Part shown: one piece after another, positions 42,940 to 51,349 of the stretch
How positions within the stretch are numbered: position 1 is the stretch's first letter
Layout of the letters: every line of letters begins with the position of its first letter
NCBI GenBank assembly: GCA_014873095.1
Contig: CP050848.1
Location: forward strand, 1,488,001 to 1,552,000
Direction: 5' to 3'
DNA length: 64,000 bases
Origin: Planctomycetales bacterium ZRK34
GTDB lineage: Bacteria > Planctomycetota > Phycisphaerae > Phycisphaerales > Zrk34
The notes under the pieces: generated by a model
What the model was told of the DNA's origin: nothing
Database searches by the model: none
The model's input: the letters and a program-made list of their open reading frames with translations, nothing else
Translations under genes and position numbers: made by a program

Positions 42940-43377
42940 ATGGACATTGTCAATATTATTGTGCGCGTGGTTCACATCGGGTCGGTCGTCGCGCTGGTCG
43001 GCGGGACGCTGTTCATGGTCTTCGCGATGAAGCCTTCGCTGAAGCTCGTCGATGAGCAGCTTCGCCAGTCATTGATGACGCTGGCCCGCAAGCGTTTCAT
43101 GCGCATCACGCACACGGCCATTTCGCTGCTGATTTTGTCGGGCGCATGGACGTGGTATCAGAACGTCGAGGTATACCGCAACGCCAGCAAAGCGCTGCAG
43201 GCGGTGCTCGGGATGAAGGTGCTGATCGCGCTGGTGATCTTCGCGATCATCTTCGGGGTGGCGGCCGGGGCGCTGAAAGGCTGCCCGGCGCGATGGGCGT
43301 GGATCAACATCGCCCTGGCGCTGGTGGTGATCATTCTGGCGGCGGTGGTTCGGTCGATGCACATGGCGGCGATGTGA
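42940..43377 (+). CDS. Small four-helix membrane protein, CopD-like
   Basis: 145 aa from ATG 42940. Four hydrophobic helices are visible: IIVRVVHIGSVVALVGGTLF, THTAISLLILSGAWTWYQ, MKVLIALVIFAIIFGVAAGA, and WINIALALVVIILAAVVRSM. The two His-containing helices (VVHIG and ITHTA) are like those of CopD/YgdD-type and cytochrome b561-like proteins, which can hold copper or haem. Function not proven. It is 15 nt after the ABC gene, and its stop overlaps the next gene start, so all three are cotranscribed. Confidence 0.78.
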   Translation: MDIVNIIVRVVHIGSVVALVGGTLFMVFAMKPSLKLVDEQLRQSLMTLARKRFMRITHTAISLLILSGAWTWYQNVEVYRNASKALQAVLGMKVLIALVIFAIIFGVAAGALKGCPARWAWINIALALVVIILAAVVRSMHMAAM

Positions 43378-43874
43378 AAGTCGCGGCGCGCCACAGCCCG
43401 CCCGTACCGCTGCGCCGTTGGCTGATCCGTCAGCGATGGCAGTCGTGGCTGTATGCACTGGCGGTCGCCGGGGCGGTGGCGGCACTGCTGATGTGGCGCG
43501 GGGCTCAACATACCGAGCCGTGGCGATCACTGGTGTACGGCACGTGGCAGGTCACGGCGGTGGACGACTCGGGGGCGCTGACGGTCCGTCGCGCCACGCA
43601 ATCGCACGCAGTCTGCCTGCTGGGCATCGAGCCGATCGACTCGGGCGCCTATCGACGGACGATTCAATCACTGATCGGCGGGGGCGAAGTGCGCGTGTCT
43701 TTCGATGCACAATCGATCAAAGCGCCGAACGGACGCCTGGCCGGTTACGTGTATCTCCCCGACGGCCGCATGCTCAACGAGGCCCTGCTGCTGGGCGGCG
43801 CCGCCCGGCCGAGCACGACCGTGCCGCACGAATTGTCACGCTGGTTTAAACGCCTCAGATCCCGGGCGAAATAG
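43374..43874 (+). CDS. Membrane-anchored staphylococcal-nuclease-like protein, catalytic Arg missing
   Basis: 166 aa from GTG 43374, which overlaps the upstream stop as GTGA. One membrane helix (WLYALAVAGAVAALLMW) precedes an SNase-like barrel. VCLLGIEPID matches the loop that normally reads FRLLxVDTPE, and NGRLAGYVYLPDGRMLNEAL, then LLGG, matches YGRxLAYVYxDGxxVNEALV. The first catalytic Arg is replaced by Cys and the following acidic residues are shifted, so nuclease activity is doubtful. Arg in NGR corresponds to the second catalytic Arg. It could instead bind nucleic acid or proteins outside the membrane. Upstream ATGs in this frame lie inside the preceding gene. Confidence 0.7.
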   Translation: MKVAARHSPPVPLRRWLIRQRWQSWLYALAVAGAVAALLMWRGAQHTEPWRSLVYGTWQVTAVDDSGALTVRRATQSHAVCLLGIEPIDSGAYRRTIQSLIGGGEVRVSFDAQSIKAPNGRLAGYVYLPDGRMLNEALLLGGAARPSTTVPHELSRWFKRLRSRAK

Positions 43875-43930
43875 CGTATTTTGACTGTTTTTCGAGGGCT
43901 CCCAGCCCGCCCGCATCAAGCAAAATAACC

Positions 43931-43958
43931 TTGCAATTCGGGGTCAAAACCGTTATAA
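43931..43958 (+). promoter_or_regulatory. Possible sigma-70-type promoter for the PEP-CTERM gene at 44130
   Basis: TTGCAA (43931-43936) and TTATAA (43953-43958) are 16 nt apart in an AT-richer leader. The transcript would have a leader of about 165 nt before ATG 44130. Confidence 0.45.
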
Positions 43959-44129
43959 AAGCATAAGCAAGTGCAGTTTTATCGAGGCACGGAACCGATT
44001 TGGAGAATGTCGATTCTACGAAAATGGGCGATGTTTTTGTGAGTGGGGTCGGGTGCAGTCTGTGGCACCTGGCATGTTATTGATCGGCCCATGGCGCATC
44101 ACGATGGTATCTGAAAACTGGAGTCAGAA

Positions 44130-45443
44130 ATGAGCACGTTCCTTCGTCCGATCGTATGGTCCGGTGTAATCGCGGTGGCGGTCAGTCTCTGCTGTGCGGG
44201 GTCAGCCCCGGCGGAGATTGTTGTGCACACCGAAGCCAGCCACGCGAACCATCGCACCGTCGAAGGCCCCGGCGGCGGCACGCAGAATTTCAGCTTCGGC
44301 CTGCTGGCCGGTGGCGGTGGCGGACAGAACGGCTTTGCCGGCATCGCGTATTTCAAACTGCCGGATGTGCTCACAGCCGACAGTCTGACCGACGCGGATC
44401 TGCAATTCACGCTCTCGGCCCTCGGCAACAGCGTGCTGGGCAATCTCGATATCTACGGCCTGGGTTATGTCACGGGCACGCCTTCGACCAGCGTCCCCAG
44501 TTCATGGTATTTCGATGACGCCAACGACACGCGCACCGGCAATGACCTGGGCACCAACATCGGCACAAACACCGTCACCAAAATCGCCGACAACGCCCTG
44601 CTCGGCGGCACCTCCAACCCCAGCCCATCCGTCCACAGCACCAACGCTTCTCAGGACACGACCCTGGCGACGTTTTTGCGTTCGCTGTACACCGCCGGCG
44701 CGACGGCGAATGACTACGCCGTGATCCGCTTCAACGTCGACGATTACATCCCCCATGATCCCGGCAATCAGAATCGCTACAACATCGGCTCGGTCACCTC
44801 CGGCCCCACGCCGCCCAGCCAAGCGCCCGTGCTGACGATGACCACCGACAACCCGACCCTGATCGACAACACCGGCATCACCGCCATCGCCTCTTCGGAG
44901 TGGACCAACACCACGCCGCACCGGCTGGCCATTCAGGCGGTCAACGGCGCCGGGCTGTCCGGTTCTGAATACACCACATCCACCCACTCCGGCACGCCTG
45001 AAAATGTCTGGTTGTCGGGCTACGGCACCATCGCCGATCAGTGGATTCGTGTCGACCTCGGCGATGTCTACGACCTGGACGCGGTCAAAATCTGGAACGA
45101 CGGTCTGACCAACCGGCAGATCACCCAGGCCGACATCTACGTCGCCAAGTCATCCTTCAACGAAGGCGGCGACCCCGGCAATCCCGATGACAATCCTGAA
45201 AATTGGGTCCTTAAAATCGAGGATCGCGTGTTCGCTCCGTACACCAACGGTGAAAACAGCATCGACATCCTCGCCCTGACCGGCAAGGCCCGCTACTTCG
45301 CCATCGCCGTGGACACCAACGGCGGTGACAACCTCGTCGGCCTCGGCGAGTTGCAGTTTTTCGGAACCGTGGTCATCCCCGAACCGTCGACCTTCATGCT
45401 GGCCGCGATCGGCCTGCTGGGCATGACCCGTCGCCGGGCGTAA
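44130..45443 (+). CDS. Exported PEP-CTERM protein with discoidin-like domain
   Basis: 437 aa. The signal peptide is MSTFLRPIVWSGVIAVAVSL and ends near SAPAE. Residues about 25-225 form a beta-rich domain (GIAYFKLPDVL, LQFTLSALGNSVLGNLDIYG, YAVIRFNVDDYIPHD). Residues about 245-415 have an F5/8 type C (discoidin)-like pattern: ITAIASSEW, DQWIRVDLGDVYDLDAVKIW, KARYFAIAVDTNGGDNLVGL. The tail is a canonical PEP-CTERM motif (VIPEPSTFMLAAIGLLGMTR, then RRA). The protein is expected to be surface-located and to bind glycans or matrix; no enzyme motif is seen. It is monocistronic, with a repeat hairpin (45470-45528) after it. Confidence 0.9.
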   Translation: MSTFLRPIVWSGVIAVAVSLCCAGSAPAEIVVHTEASHANHRTVEGPGGGTQNFSFGLLAGGGGGQNGFAGIAYFKLPDVLTADSLTDADLQFTLSALGNSVLGNLDIYGLGYVTGTPSTSVPSSWYFDDANDTRTGNDLGTNIGTNTVTKIADNALLGGTSNPSPSVHSTNASQDTTLATFLRSLYTAGATANDYAVIRFNVDDYIPHDPGNQNRYNIGSVTSGPTPPSQAPVLTMTTDNPTLIDNTGITAIASSEWTNTTPHRLAIQAVNGAGLSGSEYTTSTHSGTPENVWLSGYGTIADQWIRVDLGDVYDLDAVKIWNDGLTNRQITQADIYVAKSSFNEGGDPGNPDDNPENWVLKIEDRVFAPYTNGENSIDILALTGKARYFAIAVDTNGGDNLVGLGELQFFGTVVIPEPSTFMLAAIGLLGMTRRRA

Positions 45444-45469
45444 GCCTCATACCTCATGTCAACAAAATA

Positions 45470-45528
45470 GCCGGGTCGCTGCGCGAACCTGGCTTCATAC
45501 GAACACCAAGGCCGCGTAGCGACCCGGC
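45470..45528. repeat. Dispersed inverted repeat of the GCCGGGTCGCTACGC family, copy 1
   Basis: The left end GCCGGGTCGCTGCGC and right end GCGTAGCGACCCGGC pair with one mismatch (15-nt arms). The same arms recur at 51350-51396. It separates the convergent PEP-CTERM and lipoprotein genes. Confidence 0.8.
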
Positions 45529-45553
45529 TGTGGGTGTGATTCAAATGCGGAGA

Positions 45554-45808
45554 TTACCGGTCGTACGGATTGGCGGCGGCTTCGCGGGCTTTGTTCTTAT
45601 CAGACTCGTTGCCGACGATATACCCGCCGACTGCACCAGCCCCGGCGCCGATGAGGGCGCCTTCACCGGCGTGGCCGCTCTGATGACCGATGATCGCTCC
45701 GAGTCCGGCCCCCGCGCCCGAGCCGATCAGGGCCCCGGTCTGGGCGTCGGATTGACAGCCGACCAGTGCGCCGGCCGCGATGGCGATGCTGAGTACGATC
45801 TTTTTCAT
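45554..45808 (-). CDS. Glycine-zipper lipoprotein
   Basis: 84 aa. The N-terminus MKKIVLSIAIAAGALVGCQS is a lipoprotein signal with lipobox LVGC. The mature part is rich in Gly and Ala with a glycine-zipper repeat (ALIGSGAGAGLGAIIGHQSG, HAGEGALIGAGAGAVGGYIV). This is the pattern of small outer-membrane or periplasmic stress lipoproteins (SlyB/OsmB-like and YMGG-like). The tail is charged (DKNKAREAAANPYDR). A good ribosome site (AGGAGG) lies just before the start. Probably envelope-associated; function unknown. Confidence 0.88.
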   Translation of the reverse strand: MKKIVLSIAIAAGALVGCQSDAQTGALIGSGAGAGLGAIIGHQSGHAGEGALIGAGAGAVGGYIVGNESDKNKAREAAANPYDR

Positions 45809-46007
45809 GGTGAAAACCTCCTGTCAGTGGCCTCGGATGCTGATGATTATACGTCCGTGATCAGGCTTCGTTCGCCCCAACCCCGGCCCGGGAAATACAC
45901 CATATGCTCATCTCCCGGCGTTGGATCAGGGCTCACAGCCGCTTATACTATCGGCGAACCCGGCATGTCTTTCGAGCGTAAATTTCCGATCCGCTGGAGT
46001 CTGGCCC

Positions 46008-46271
46008 GTGATCTACCGATCCAATCCGCAGGACCCGGATGCTCGTCGGCGGCGAATGATCGCCGAGACCAGCGCCTGGCTGACCTGGGCCCTGGATAAC
46101 GATCTGGAAGGCCCCGGAAACGCCAAGCTGCCCCGGATCCCGCGCCGGCGGGTCGACATGGGAGGCTTCGGCAATATGCTGAACCACCCCGGCGCCCGCG
46201 CTGCGGTGTATCACTGGTGGATGAAGACGTTGGGCGTGGTGCACAATGTCAGCGACAAATTCGGCCTGTAG
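46008..46271 (+). CDS. Small basic protein of unknown function
   Basis: 87 aa if started at GTG 46008. It reads VIYRSNPQDPDARRRRMIAE, then TSAWLTWALDNDLEGPG, and ends in NMLNHPGARAAVYHWWMKTL, then GVVHNVSDKFGL. It is Arg- and Trp-rich with no signal peptide. I do not recognise the family, but amino acid usage is protein-like and the frame is free of long low-complexity runs. It lies 51 nt before the membrane protein gene at 46323, probably cotranscribed. The start codon is uncertain. Confidence 0.55.
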   Translation: MIYRSNPQDPDARRRRMIAETSAWLTWALDNDLEGPGNAKLPRIPRRRVDMGGFGNMLNHPGARAAVYHWWMKTLGVVHNVSDKFGL

Positions 46272-46322
46272 CTCGCCGGGTTGAGGCAGTGTTTTAGAAT
46301 TTCTGACCGGAGTAAGCGACTG

Positions 46323-46961
46323 ATGGCTATCGAGGCACGTGTGAATCCGACCTGGGCGTGGAAGTGGGTCATCATGGCGGGGTTCTGTCTCGGCTTCGGG
46401 GCGTTGTGCATCTACGACGGTCTGATCGCCTATCCGAATCACAATCAGAAGGTCGCCGCGTTCGCGCATTACCAACCCGACGCCGCCGAGAAGCTCTTCG
46501 ATATCTCCGGCCAACCCGCCGGCTGGTCCTTCGACGAAACCAAACTCGACTACACCGGCCACGCCGACTTTCCCGCCTTCGCCGACGCCATGGGCTGGTC
46601 CGATGAAAACCCCGGCCCGCCCAAGTCGGACACCGACATCACCACGCAGTGGATCATGCTTGTGATCTGCGCGTTGATCGGCGCCTCAGCCCTGATCTGG
46701 GTCTTCCTGCACAAGGGCACCAAGCTCATCGCCGACGAGAACGGATTCATCGCTTCCGACGGCACGCGCATCGGCTACGCTGAAATCACCGACATCAACA
46801 AGGCCAAGTGGGATTCAAAAGGCATCGCCGTCGTGCATTACAAAACCCCCGAAGGCGCCGACGCCACCGCCAAAATCGACGACTGGGTCTACCGCGATGG
46901 CGACCTGGTCCTCGAGCAGGTCGAACAGATGACCGGCATCGGCGCAATCTCCCGCGACTGA
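46323..46961 (+). CDS. Two-helix membrane protein of unknown function
   Basis: 212 aa from ATG 46323. The first helix is VIMAGFCLGFGALCIYDGLI, a soluble loop of about 75 residues follows (KVAAFAHYQPDAAEKLFDIS), and the second helix is IMLVICALIGASALIWVFLH. The C-terminal about 90 residues (GTKLIADENGFIASDGTRIG, YAEITDINKAKWDSKGIAVV) look like a small PH-like or bPH beta domain. No family name can be given. It is followed after 29 nt by a hairpin shared with the convergent UvrC-like gene. Confidence 0.8.
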   Translation: MAIEARVNPTWAWKWVIMAGFCLGFGALCIYDGLIAYPNHNQKVAAFAHYQPDAAEKLFDISGQPAGWSFDETKLDYTGHADFPAFADAMGWSDENPGPPKSDTDITTQWIMLVICALIGASALIWVFLHKGTKLIADENGFIASDGTRIGYAEITDINKAKWDSKGIAVVHYKTPEGADATAKIDDWVYRDGDLVLEQVEQMTGIGAISRD

Positions 46962-46990
46962 CCAAACCAAAATCCAGCTCAGCCTACCCC

Positions 46991-47024
46991 CGTTTAGCGC
47001 CGCCGCCTGCGGCGGGCTTTCTTT
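46991..47024. terminator. GC-rich hairpin between convergent genes, with GTTTAG start
   Basis: CCGCCGC pairs with GCGGCGG around CT and is followed by GCTTTCTTTG, a plausible terminator for the plus strand. It begins CGTTTAGCG like the REP-type elements but has only one stem. The UvrC-like gene on the minus strand stops at 47027. Confidence 0.6.
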
Positions 47025-47026
47025 GT

Positions 47027-48178
47027 CTATCCTTCCGAACTCACATCCGTGATGTAGCTGCGCTTTTTGTGTGATGTCATCGCTTCGATGGCGTCTTCGA
47101 TCACGCCGCCGTCGGTCACATCATCAGCATGCAGCCACTGCCCCGGGCCGCGCGTGTCGTGATACAGGTGCCAGGCGATCAGCCCCATGCGCTCAGCGCC
47201 GGCGGTGTCGATCTCGCCCAGCGGCTGGTCACGCAACGCAGCGGCGCGCTCGGCGAGTTGTGCGCACTGCTCCGTGCGTGTTTTGACTTCGATCTCATCA
47301 AACGGCTCAATCACCCCGCCGCGGATCAGCCACGCCCGCGCCCGGCCCTTGCGCGAGCCCGGCTGAATCGTCACCCATCGAAAATCGTCGAGCGGCTGCA
47401 TCTGCCACAGCGGCGGCGCGTTCGCCTCTTCGCTGCGCTTCAGCGCCGCCTTGTATCGATTCGCCTTCTCGAAATTCAACTCCTTCGCCGCGGCCTGCAT
47501 GTTCGCCTGCGTCTGCTTGCGCCATGGTTGAACCCCGCCGCGCACGAAGTCGAGTGATGCTTCAAGCTGACTGCGGTAATGGTCCATGGCGACGGTGCCG
47601 TCGCACGGGGCCGGGCACTTGCCCATCTCCTTGTATGCACACGCGGCCCCGTCGGGCGCCTGCACCAGCACGTGGTGATACCGACACAGATCGAACAAAT
47701 CTTCGAGCATCTGCACGTACCGCCGCCCCGCCGCCAACTCTGCGATCGGCCCGAAGCATGTGGCGCGCGGCCCGCGCGGGCGATCGGCGACCTGCCATTG
47801 CGGATGAACCTGCGACAGGTCGATGCCGAGCCACCCGCACCGCCAGCGCTTGATCAGCTTGCGATACGTCTGCGGGAACACCCGCCGCGCGGTTTCCAGG
47901 TAAACCCAACTTCCCTCGAATCGGCTGAACACATCCCGCCAGCGGACGCGACGCACGATCGCACGGTAGTCGACTTTTCGCGGAGCGTCGTCTTCGGTTC
48001 CGGGGGCCAGTCGATGCACCAGCGCGCCGCGCACGTTCGCCATCGTCGCCAGCAGCACCGGTCCGCCAGCTTCTGATTCCAGCAGAAAACACCCCGCCCG
48101 ACCCGGCGTCGTCAACCGCCATGTCTCGACATCGACCCCCGGCCCGACCTCGACCTCGCCTGTCCACGCCATGCTCAT
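47027..48178 (-). CDS. UvrC-like protein with degenerate GIY-YIG domain
   Basis: 383 aa from ATG 48178. The middle (FGPIAELAAGRRYVQMLEDL, FDLCRYHHVL, YKEMGKCPAPCDGTVAMDHY) matches UvrC residues after the GIY-YIG domain, including the KCPAPC motif. NMQAAAKELNFEKANRYKAA is the UvrB-binding UVR helix. The N-terminus (TPGRAGCFLLESEAGGPVLL, then ATMANVRGALVHRLAP) aligns with GVYxFxxxxGxxLYIGKAxN but lacks both Tyr residues of GIY-YIG. No RNase H-like second nuclease or HhH domain follows, and the protein is far shorter than UvrC (about 600 aa). It is probably a nuclease-inactive or altered Cho/UvrC homologue. Confidence 0.75.
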   Translation of the reverse strand: MSMAWTGEVEVGPGVDVETWRLTTPGRAGCFLLESEAGGPVLLATMANVRGALVHRLAPGTEDDAPRKVDYRAIVRRVRWRDVFSRFEGSWVYLETARRVFPQTYRKLIKRWRCGWLGIDLSQVHPQWQVADRPRGPRATCFGPIAELAAGRRYVQMLEDLFDLCRYHHVLVQAPDGAACAYKEMGKCPAPCDGTVAMDHYRSQLEASLDFVRGGVQPWRKQTQANMQAAAKELNFEKANRYKAALKRSEEANAPPLWQMQPLDDFRWVTIQPGSRKGRARAWLIRGGVIEPFDEIEVKTRTEQCAQLAERAAALRDQPLGEIDTAGAERMGLIAWHLYHDTRGPGQWLHADDVTDGGVIEDAIEAMTSHKKRSYITDVSSEG

Positions 48179-48220
48179 CGTGCCAGTGTAACCGCAGCCC
48201 GTTGAACTTCGAAAACGTAA

Positions 48221-48366
48221 ACCACCAAGGCACAAAGAGCACTAAGGAGAATATTTTGACAGGATGACAGGATCAACATGAACGAGACGGATATTCGCCC
48301 AGCATCATGCTTATCCTGTCATCCTGTCAACTGTTCTGGTCTTGGTGCTCTTTGTGCCTTGGTGGT
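48221..48366. repeat. MITE-like long inverted repeat (about 53-bp arms)
   Basis: The left arm 48221-48273 starts ACCACCAAGGCACAAAGAGC and ends GACAGGATGACAGGAT. The right arm 48313-48366 has the same ends inverted. Outer and inner thirds match almost exactly, and the middle of the arms diverges. The 39-nt centre is unique. It separates the UvrC-like and DUF1338 genes. Confidence 0.85.
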
Positions 48367-48374
48367 TCAATGCC

Positions 48375-49172
48375 TTATCGTCGATCGGTCGACTGGAAGA
48401 TCTTGTCGGCGCTCTTGGCGACAAAGCCGTTGAACTGCTTGCCGCTGGGCATCATGTAACGGCGGGCAAATTCGTAGTAGCAGGCGGGAATGGTCAACTT
48501 GCCATCGGCGAACTCGACTTCAACCTCGCCGGCCAGCGTCGACGACTGCTCCAGGTAATCATCCGGCGAACCTTTGATCTCGCCGCCGGCGGTGTTGAGC
48601 GCGAAGCCGTTGGCCTTGAGGAAGGCGTTGAGCTCGGGCAGATCGGCGAATGTCTTCAGCGCGTTGACGTCGACGGTGAAATGGTTGGCGCGAAACCCGA
48701 ACGCAGCGACCCACGCGGCATACTCACTTTCGCCGCGAAGCGTTTCATATTCTTCGATGCTGATCGACCACGGCCGACCGGTGGCGGGCAGGTCCCACTG
48801 GCGCGGCAGTTCGGCCGGCACCTGGTCGACGAGCTCGGCCACGATCGATCGCAGCGTATCGCCGAACACATCCAGCCGCAGCTCGGACACGAAGACCTTC
48901 GGCATCGACTGGTCAGCATGTTCGTAGTGCGTGGCGTAGAGGTGTTTCTCGGTGAAGGTGTAAAATCCCCGTGGCTCGTAGCCGAGGTTGACGAATTTCT
49001 CGCCGAGCACATCCATGCCGATGCGTTTGTCGCCGAAGGTGCGCAGGGCGATGTGGTCGTTGTGGATGGTTTCGCCGCGTGATTCGATGAGTTGGTGAAT
49101 CTGCAACGCGTGGGGATTCAGCGCCACGTAATCGTCCCACAGCCGCGTCAGCAGATCGTTCAATTGCGTCAT
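48375..49172 (-). CDS. DUF1338 family protein (possible 2-oxoadipate dioxygenase/decarboxylase relative)
   Basis: 265 aa. HNDHIALRTFGDKRIGMDVL holds the first conserved metal-binding His, and CYYEFARRYMMPSGKQFNGF near the C-terminus holds the conserved Glu. HFTVDVNALKTFADLPELNA is another family block. DUF1338 proteins have a VOC-type fold; the characterised member HglS converts 2-oxoadipate to 2-hydroxyglutarate in lysine breakdown. This protein is much shorter than HglS (about 460 aa), so it belongs to the short subgroup whose substrate is unknown. Cytoplasmic. A MITE-like repeat lies directly downstream. Confidence 0.85.
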   Translation of the reverse strand: MTQLNDLLTRLWDDYVALNPHALQIHQLIESRGETIHNDHIALRTFGDKRIGMDVLGEKFVNLGYEPRGFYTFTEKHLYATHYEHADQSMPKVFVSELRLDVFGDTLRSIVAELVDQVPAELPRQWDLPATGRPWSISIEEYETLRGESEYAAWVAAFGFRANHFTVDVNALKTFADLPELNAFLKANGFALNTAGGEIKGSPDDYLEQSSTLAGEVEVEFADGKLTIPACYYEFARRYMMPSGKQFNGFVAKSADKIFQSTDRR

Positions 49173-49341
49173 GGCCGGCCTCCTTTCGGTGCAGTCAACC
49201 GGCTGATTTCATTGTATGCATGCGGGACAAGCGGGGCGTTAAATCGCATCAAAACAAGCATTTGCACATTCTTTACAGGCCGCTGACGCATCGCTGACCG
49301 CCGCGTGGTTCAATGCTTGTATCACTTCCAAGGAGGCTGCC

Positions 49342-49554
49342 ATGACCTTGACCACCCACCGTGCGGCGCGCCCGATCGGCCAGGCCCTGCGACCGACCAC
49401 GACCGAAAAGGTCATGCCGCGCCTGCTGCGCTCGGCTGTCGAAAGCATGCTGGAAGAAGCGGCTACCGCGACGGATCACCACGATCAGCCGATCGACATC
49501 GTCATGGACGGCCAGATCGTGTTCAGCCACGCGAGGCATCTTCAGCGGGCATAA
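49342..49554 (+). CDS. Short protein of unknown function with strong ribosome site
   Basis: 70 aa. AAGGAGG (49330-49336) lies 5 nt before ATG 49342, one of the best ribosome sites in the window. The sequence begins MTLTTHRAARPIGQALRPTT, has a helical middle (VMPRLLRSAVESMLEEAATA) and ends DIVMDGQIVFSHARHLQRA. It has no signal or membrane segment. Not recognised. It could be a small regulatory or toxin/antitoxin-like protein, but no partner gene is present; the DppF-like gene follows after 36 nt. Confidence 0.6.
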   Translation: MTLTTHRAARPIGQALRPTTTEKVMPRLLRSAVESMLEEAATATDHHDQPIDIVMDGQIVFSHARHLQRA

Positions 49555-49590
49555 GTGTCGGCGGGCGTCGAGCGTGTTAGAATGCCCGCG

Positions 49591-50694
49591 ATGACACAGG
49601 CTGTACTCGATCAATCAAACGCCAAGCCCCACCCGAATGAACCGCTGCTGAGCGTGCGCGACTTGTGCACGTACTTTCCTGTCAAACGCGGGCTGTTGCA
49701 GCGCGTCGTCGGTCATGTCAAAGCGGTCGATCATGTGAACCTCACCGTCGGCCGCGGCGAGACCGTCGGGCTCGTCGGCGAATCCGGCTGCGGCAAAACG
49801 ACCGTCGGGCGCACCCTGCTGCGACTGATCCCGGCCACCAGCGGAAAAGTCACCTTCGACGGCACCGATGTCTTCGACGCCGATCGTCAGACGCTCCGCA
49901 AGCTTCGCCGCAAGATGCAGATCATCTTTCAGGATCCGGTCGGCTCGCTGAATCCGCGCATGACCGTCGGCCGCATCATCGGCGAGCCCATCGCTGTGCA
50001 CGGCCTGGCCAAGGGCGATGAGCTGACCGACCGCGTGGCGTCGCTGATGCAGCGCGTCGGACTCAGCCCCGACTACTCGACGCGCTACCCGCATGAATTC
50101 TCCGGCGGCCAGCGTCAGCGCATCGGCATCGCCCGCGCCCTGGGGCTCAACCCCGACTTCATCGTCTGTGACGAGCCGGTCAGCGCGCTGGACGTGTCGA
50201 TTCAGTCGCAGATTCTGAACCTGCTCAACGACCTGCAGGACGAGCTCGGCCTGGCGTATCTTTTCATCGCGCACAATCTGGCTGTCGTCGAACACTTTTC
50301 CGATCGCGTGGCGGTGATGTACCTCGGGCGGATCGTCGAAATCGCCGACCGCGAAACGCTGTACCGCGATGCGCGTCACCCGTACACGCTGGCGCTGCTG
50401 TCAGCCGTGCCGGAGACAACACCGCATCCGGATAAGCAGCGCATCGTGCTCGAAGGCGAAGTGCCCAGCCCGATGAACCCGCCGACGGGATGTCACTTCC
50501 ACCCCCGCTGCCAGTTGACACGCCAGCTCGCCAAAGAAGCCGACGCCGATCAGACCGTCGAGTTGACCATACTCGGCCGCCGGCATCGCGTGATGAAAAA
50601 CTGCGTCAATCAGGCGCCGCAGCTCGAGTCCATCAACGCCGACGCCACCCACTGCGCCGCATGTCACTACACCGACGAATCGCGGCGTGGTTGA
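49591..50694 (+). CDS. Dipeptide/oligopeptide ABC transporter ATPase, DppF/OppF type, orphan
   Basis: 367 aa from ATG 49591 (ATG 49582 is also possible). Walker [11 protein letters not shown]-loop [14 protein letters not shown], signature [15 protein letters not shown], Walker [17 protein letters not shown] and switch His FIAHNLAVV are intact. After the nucleotide-binding domain comes the oligopeptide-type C-terminal domain ([33 protein letters not shown]), whose Cys residues bind a [4Fe-4S] cluster in some family members. No DppD, permease or binding protein genes are beside it, so partners are elsewhere. It lies downstream of the 70-aa gene. Confidence 0.93.
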   Translation: MTQAVLDQSNAKPHPNEPLLSVRDLCTYFPVKRGLLQRVVGHVKAVDHVNLTVGRGETVGLVGESGCGKTTVGRTLLRLIPATSGKVTFDGTDVFDADRQTLRKLRRKMQIIFQDPVGSLNPRMTVGRIIGEPIAVHGLAKGDELTDRVASLMQRVGLSPDYSTRYPHEFSGGQRQRIGIARALGLNPDFIVCDEPVSALDVSIQSQILNLLNDLQDELGLAYLFIAHNLAVVEHFSDRVAVMYLGRIVEIADRETLYRDARHPYTLALLSAVPETTPHPDKQRIVLEGEVPSPMNPPTGCHFHPRCQLTRQLAKEADADQTVELTILGRRHRVMKNCVNQAPQLESINADATHCAACHYTDESRRG

Positions 50695-50821
50695 TTCGGC
50701 AATTCGTGCTCGTGCTCGTAATCGTCACTCGTAATCGAACATGAACCCCGACGCTTCGCTACGCTCAGCATCGGGCTTGTATTCACCAATTAACGAGTTA
50801 ACGGATTAACCAGTTAACCAC

Positions 50822-51268
50822 TCACCACGGCAGGTCGTCGCTGGTGTCGTCGAAGTAACCCTGCATGCGGTTGGTCGGGTTGGACAGATCGCCGAAAGGA
50901 AGGTCGTCGTCATCGTCATCCGACCACTCGGCGCTGACTTGGGGGTCGTCGTCGAATTCGGGTTCGAGTGCATCGGCCTCGGCGTCGGGGTCGGCTTCAT
51001 CTTCGTCGCTGGACCACATCGCCTCGCCGTCTTCACCGACGTATTCGGGGTCGGTCGGCAGGATGTCGAACCCGAAGCCGCGGCCATCGCACCCGGGGGT
51101 TGGGCAACACCAGAAGCCGTGCTGTTTGCCGTCGTCGGATTGCTCGACGCGCCACTCGATCAGATACGACTCGTACTCGCAGCCGCAGTGCAAACAGCAG
51201 ACCTCGGTGGGAATCGCCGGTGGCTTGAAGCAGTCGGTTTCAGGATTAAGCGGATCGTACGCTGGCAT
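50822..51268 (-). CDS. Zinc-ribbon protein with acidic tail
   Basis: 148 aa from ATG 51268 (MPAYDPLNPETDCFKP). A zinc-ribbon-like cluster CCLHCGCEYESY pairs with FWCCPTPGCDGRGFGFD. The C-terminal half is strongly acidic (DEDEADPDAEADALEPEFDD, EWSDDDDDDLPFGDL) and ends NPTNRMQGYFDDTSDDLPW. There is no signal peptide, so it is cytoplasmic. The acidic tail suggests interaction with basic proteins or nucleic acid machinery. Family name not recognised, but similar small proteins are common in planctomycetes in my recollection. The start at 51304 would add a poor N-terminus. Confidence 0.8.
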   Translation of the reverse strand: MPAYDPLNPETDCFKPPAIPTEVCCLHCGCEYESYLIEWRVEQSDDGKQHGFWCCPTPGCDGRGFGFDILPTDPEYVGEDGEAMWSSDEDEADPDAEADALEPEFDDDPQVSAEWSDDDDDDLPFGDLSNPTNRMQGYFDDTSDDLPW

Positions 51269-51349
51269 TACTCTCATCTTCCCCACCAGATCGGCCCGGG
51301 GCAAGTCGGGGACACACCGATATGCAAATTATTGACGAATCATACCGCA

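Noticed and set aside
41835-43055. Plus-strand frame of 406 codons overlapping the ABC gene in another frame
   Set aside because: It has no ABC motifs. The Walker, signature and switch motifs belong to the frame starting at 41857.
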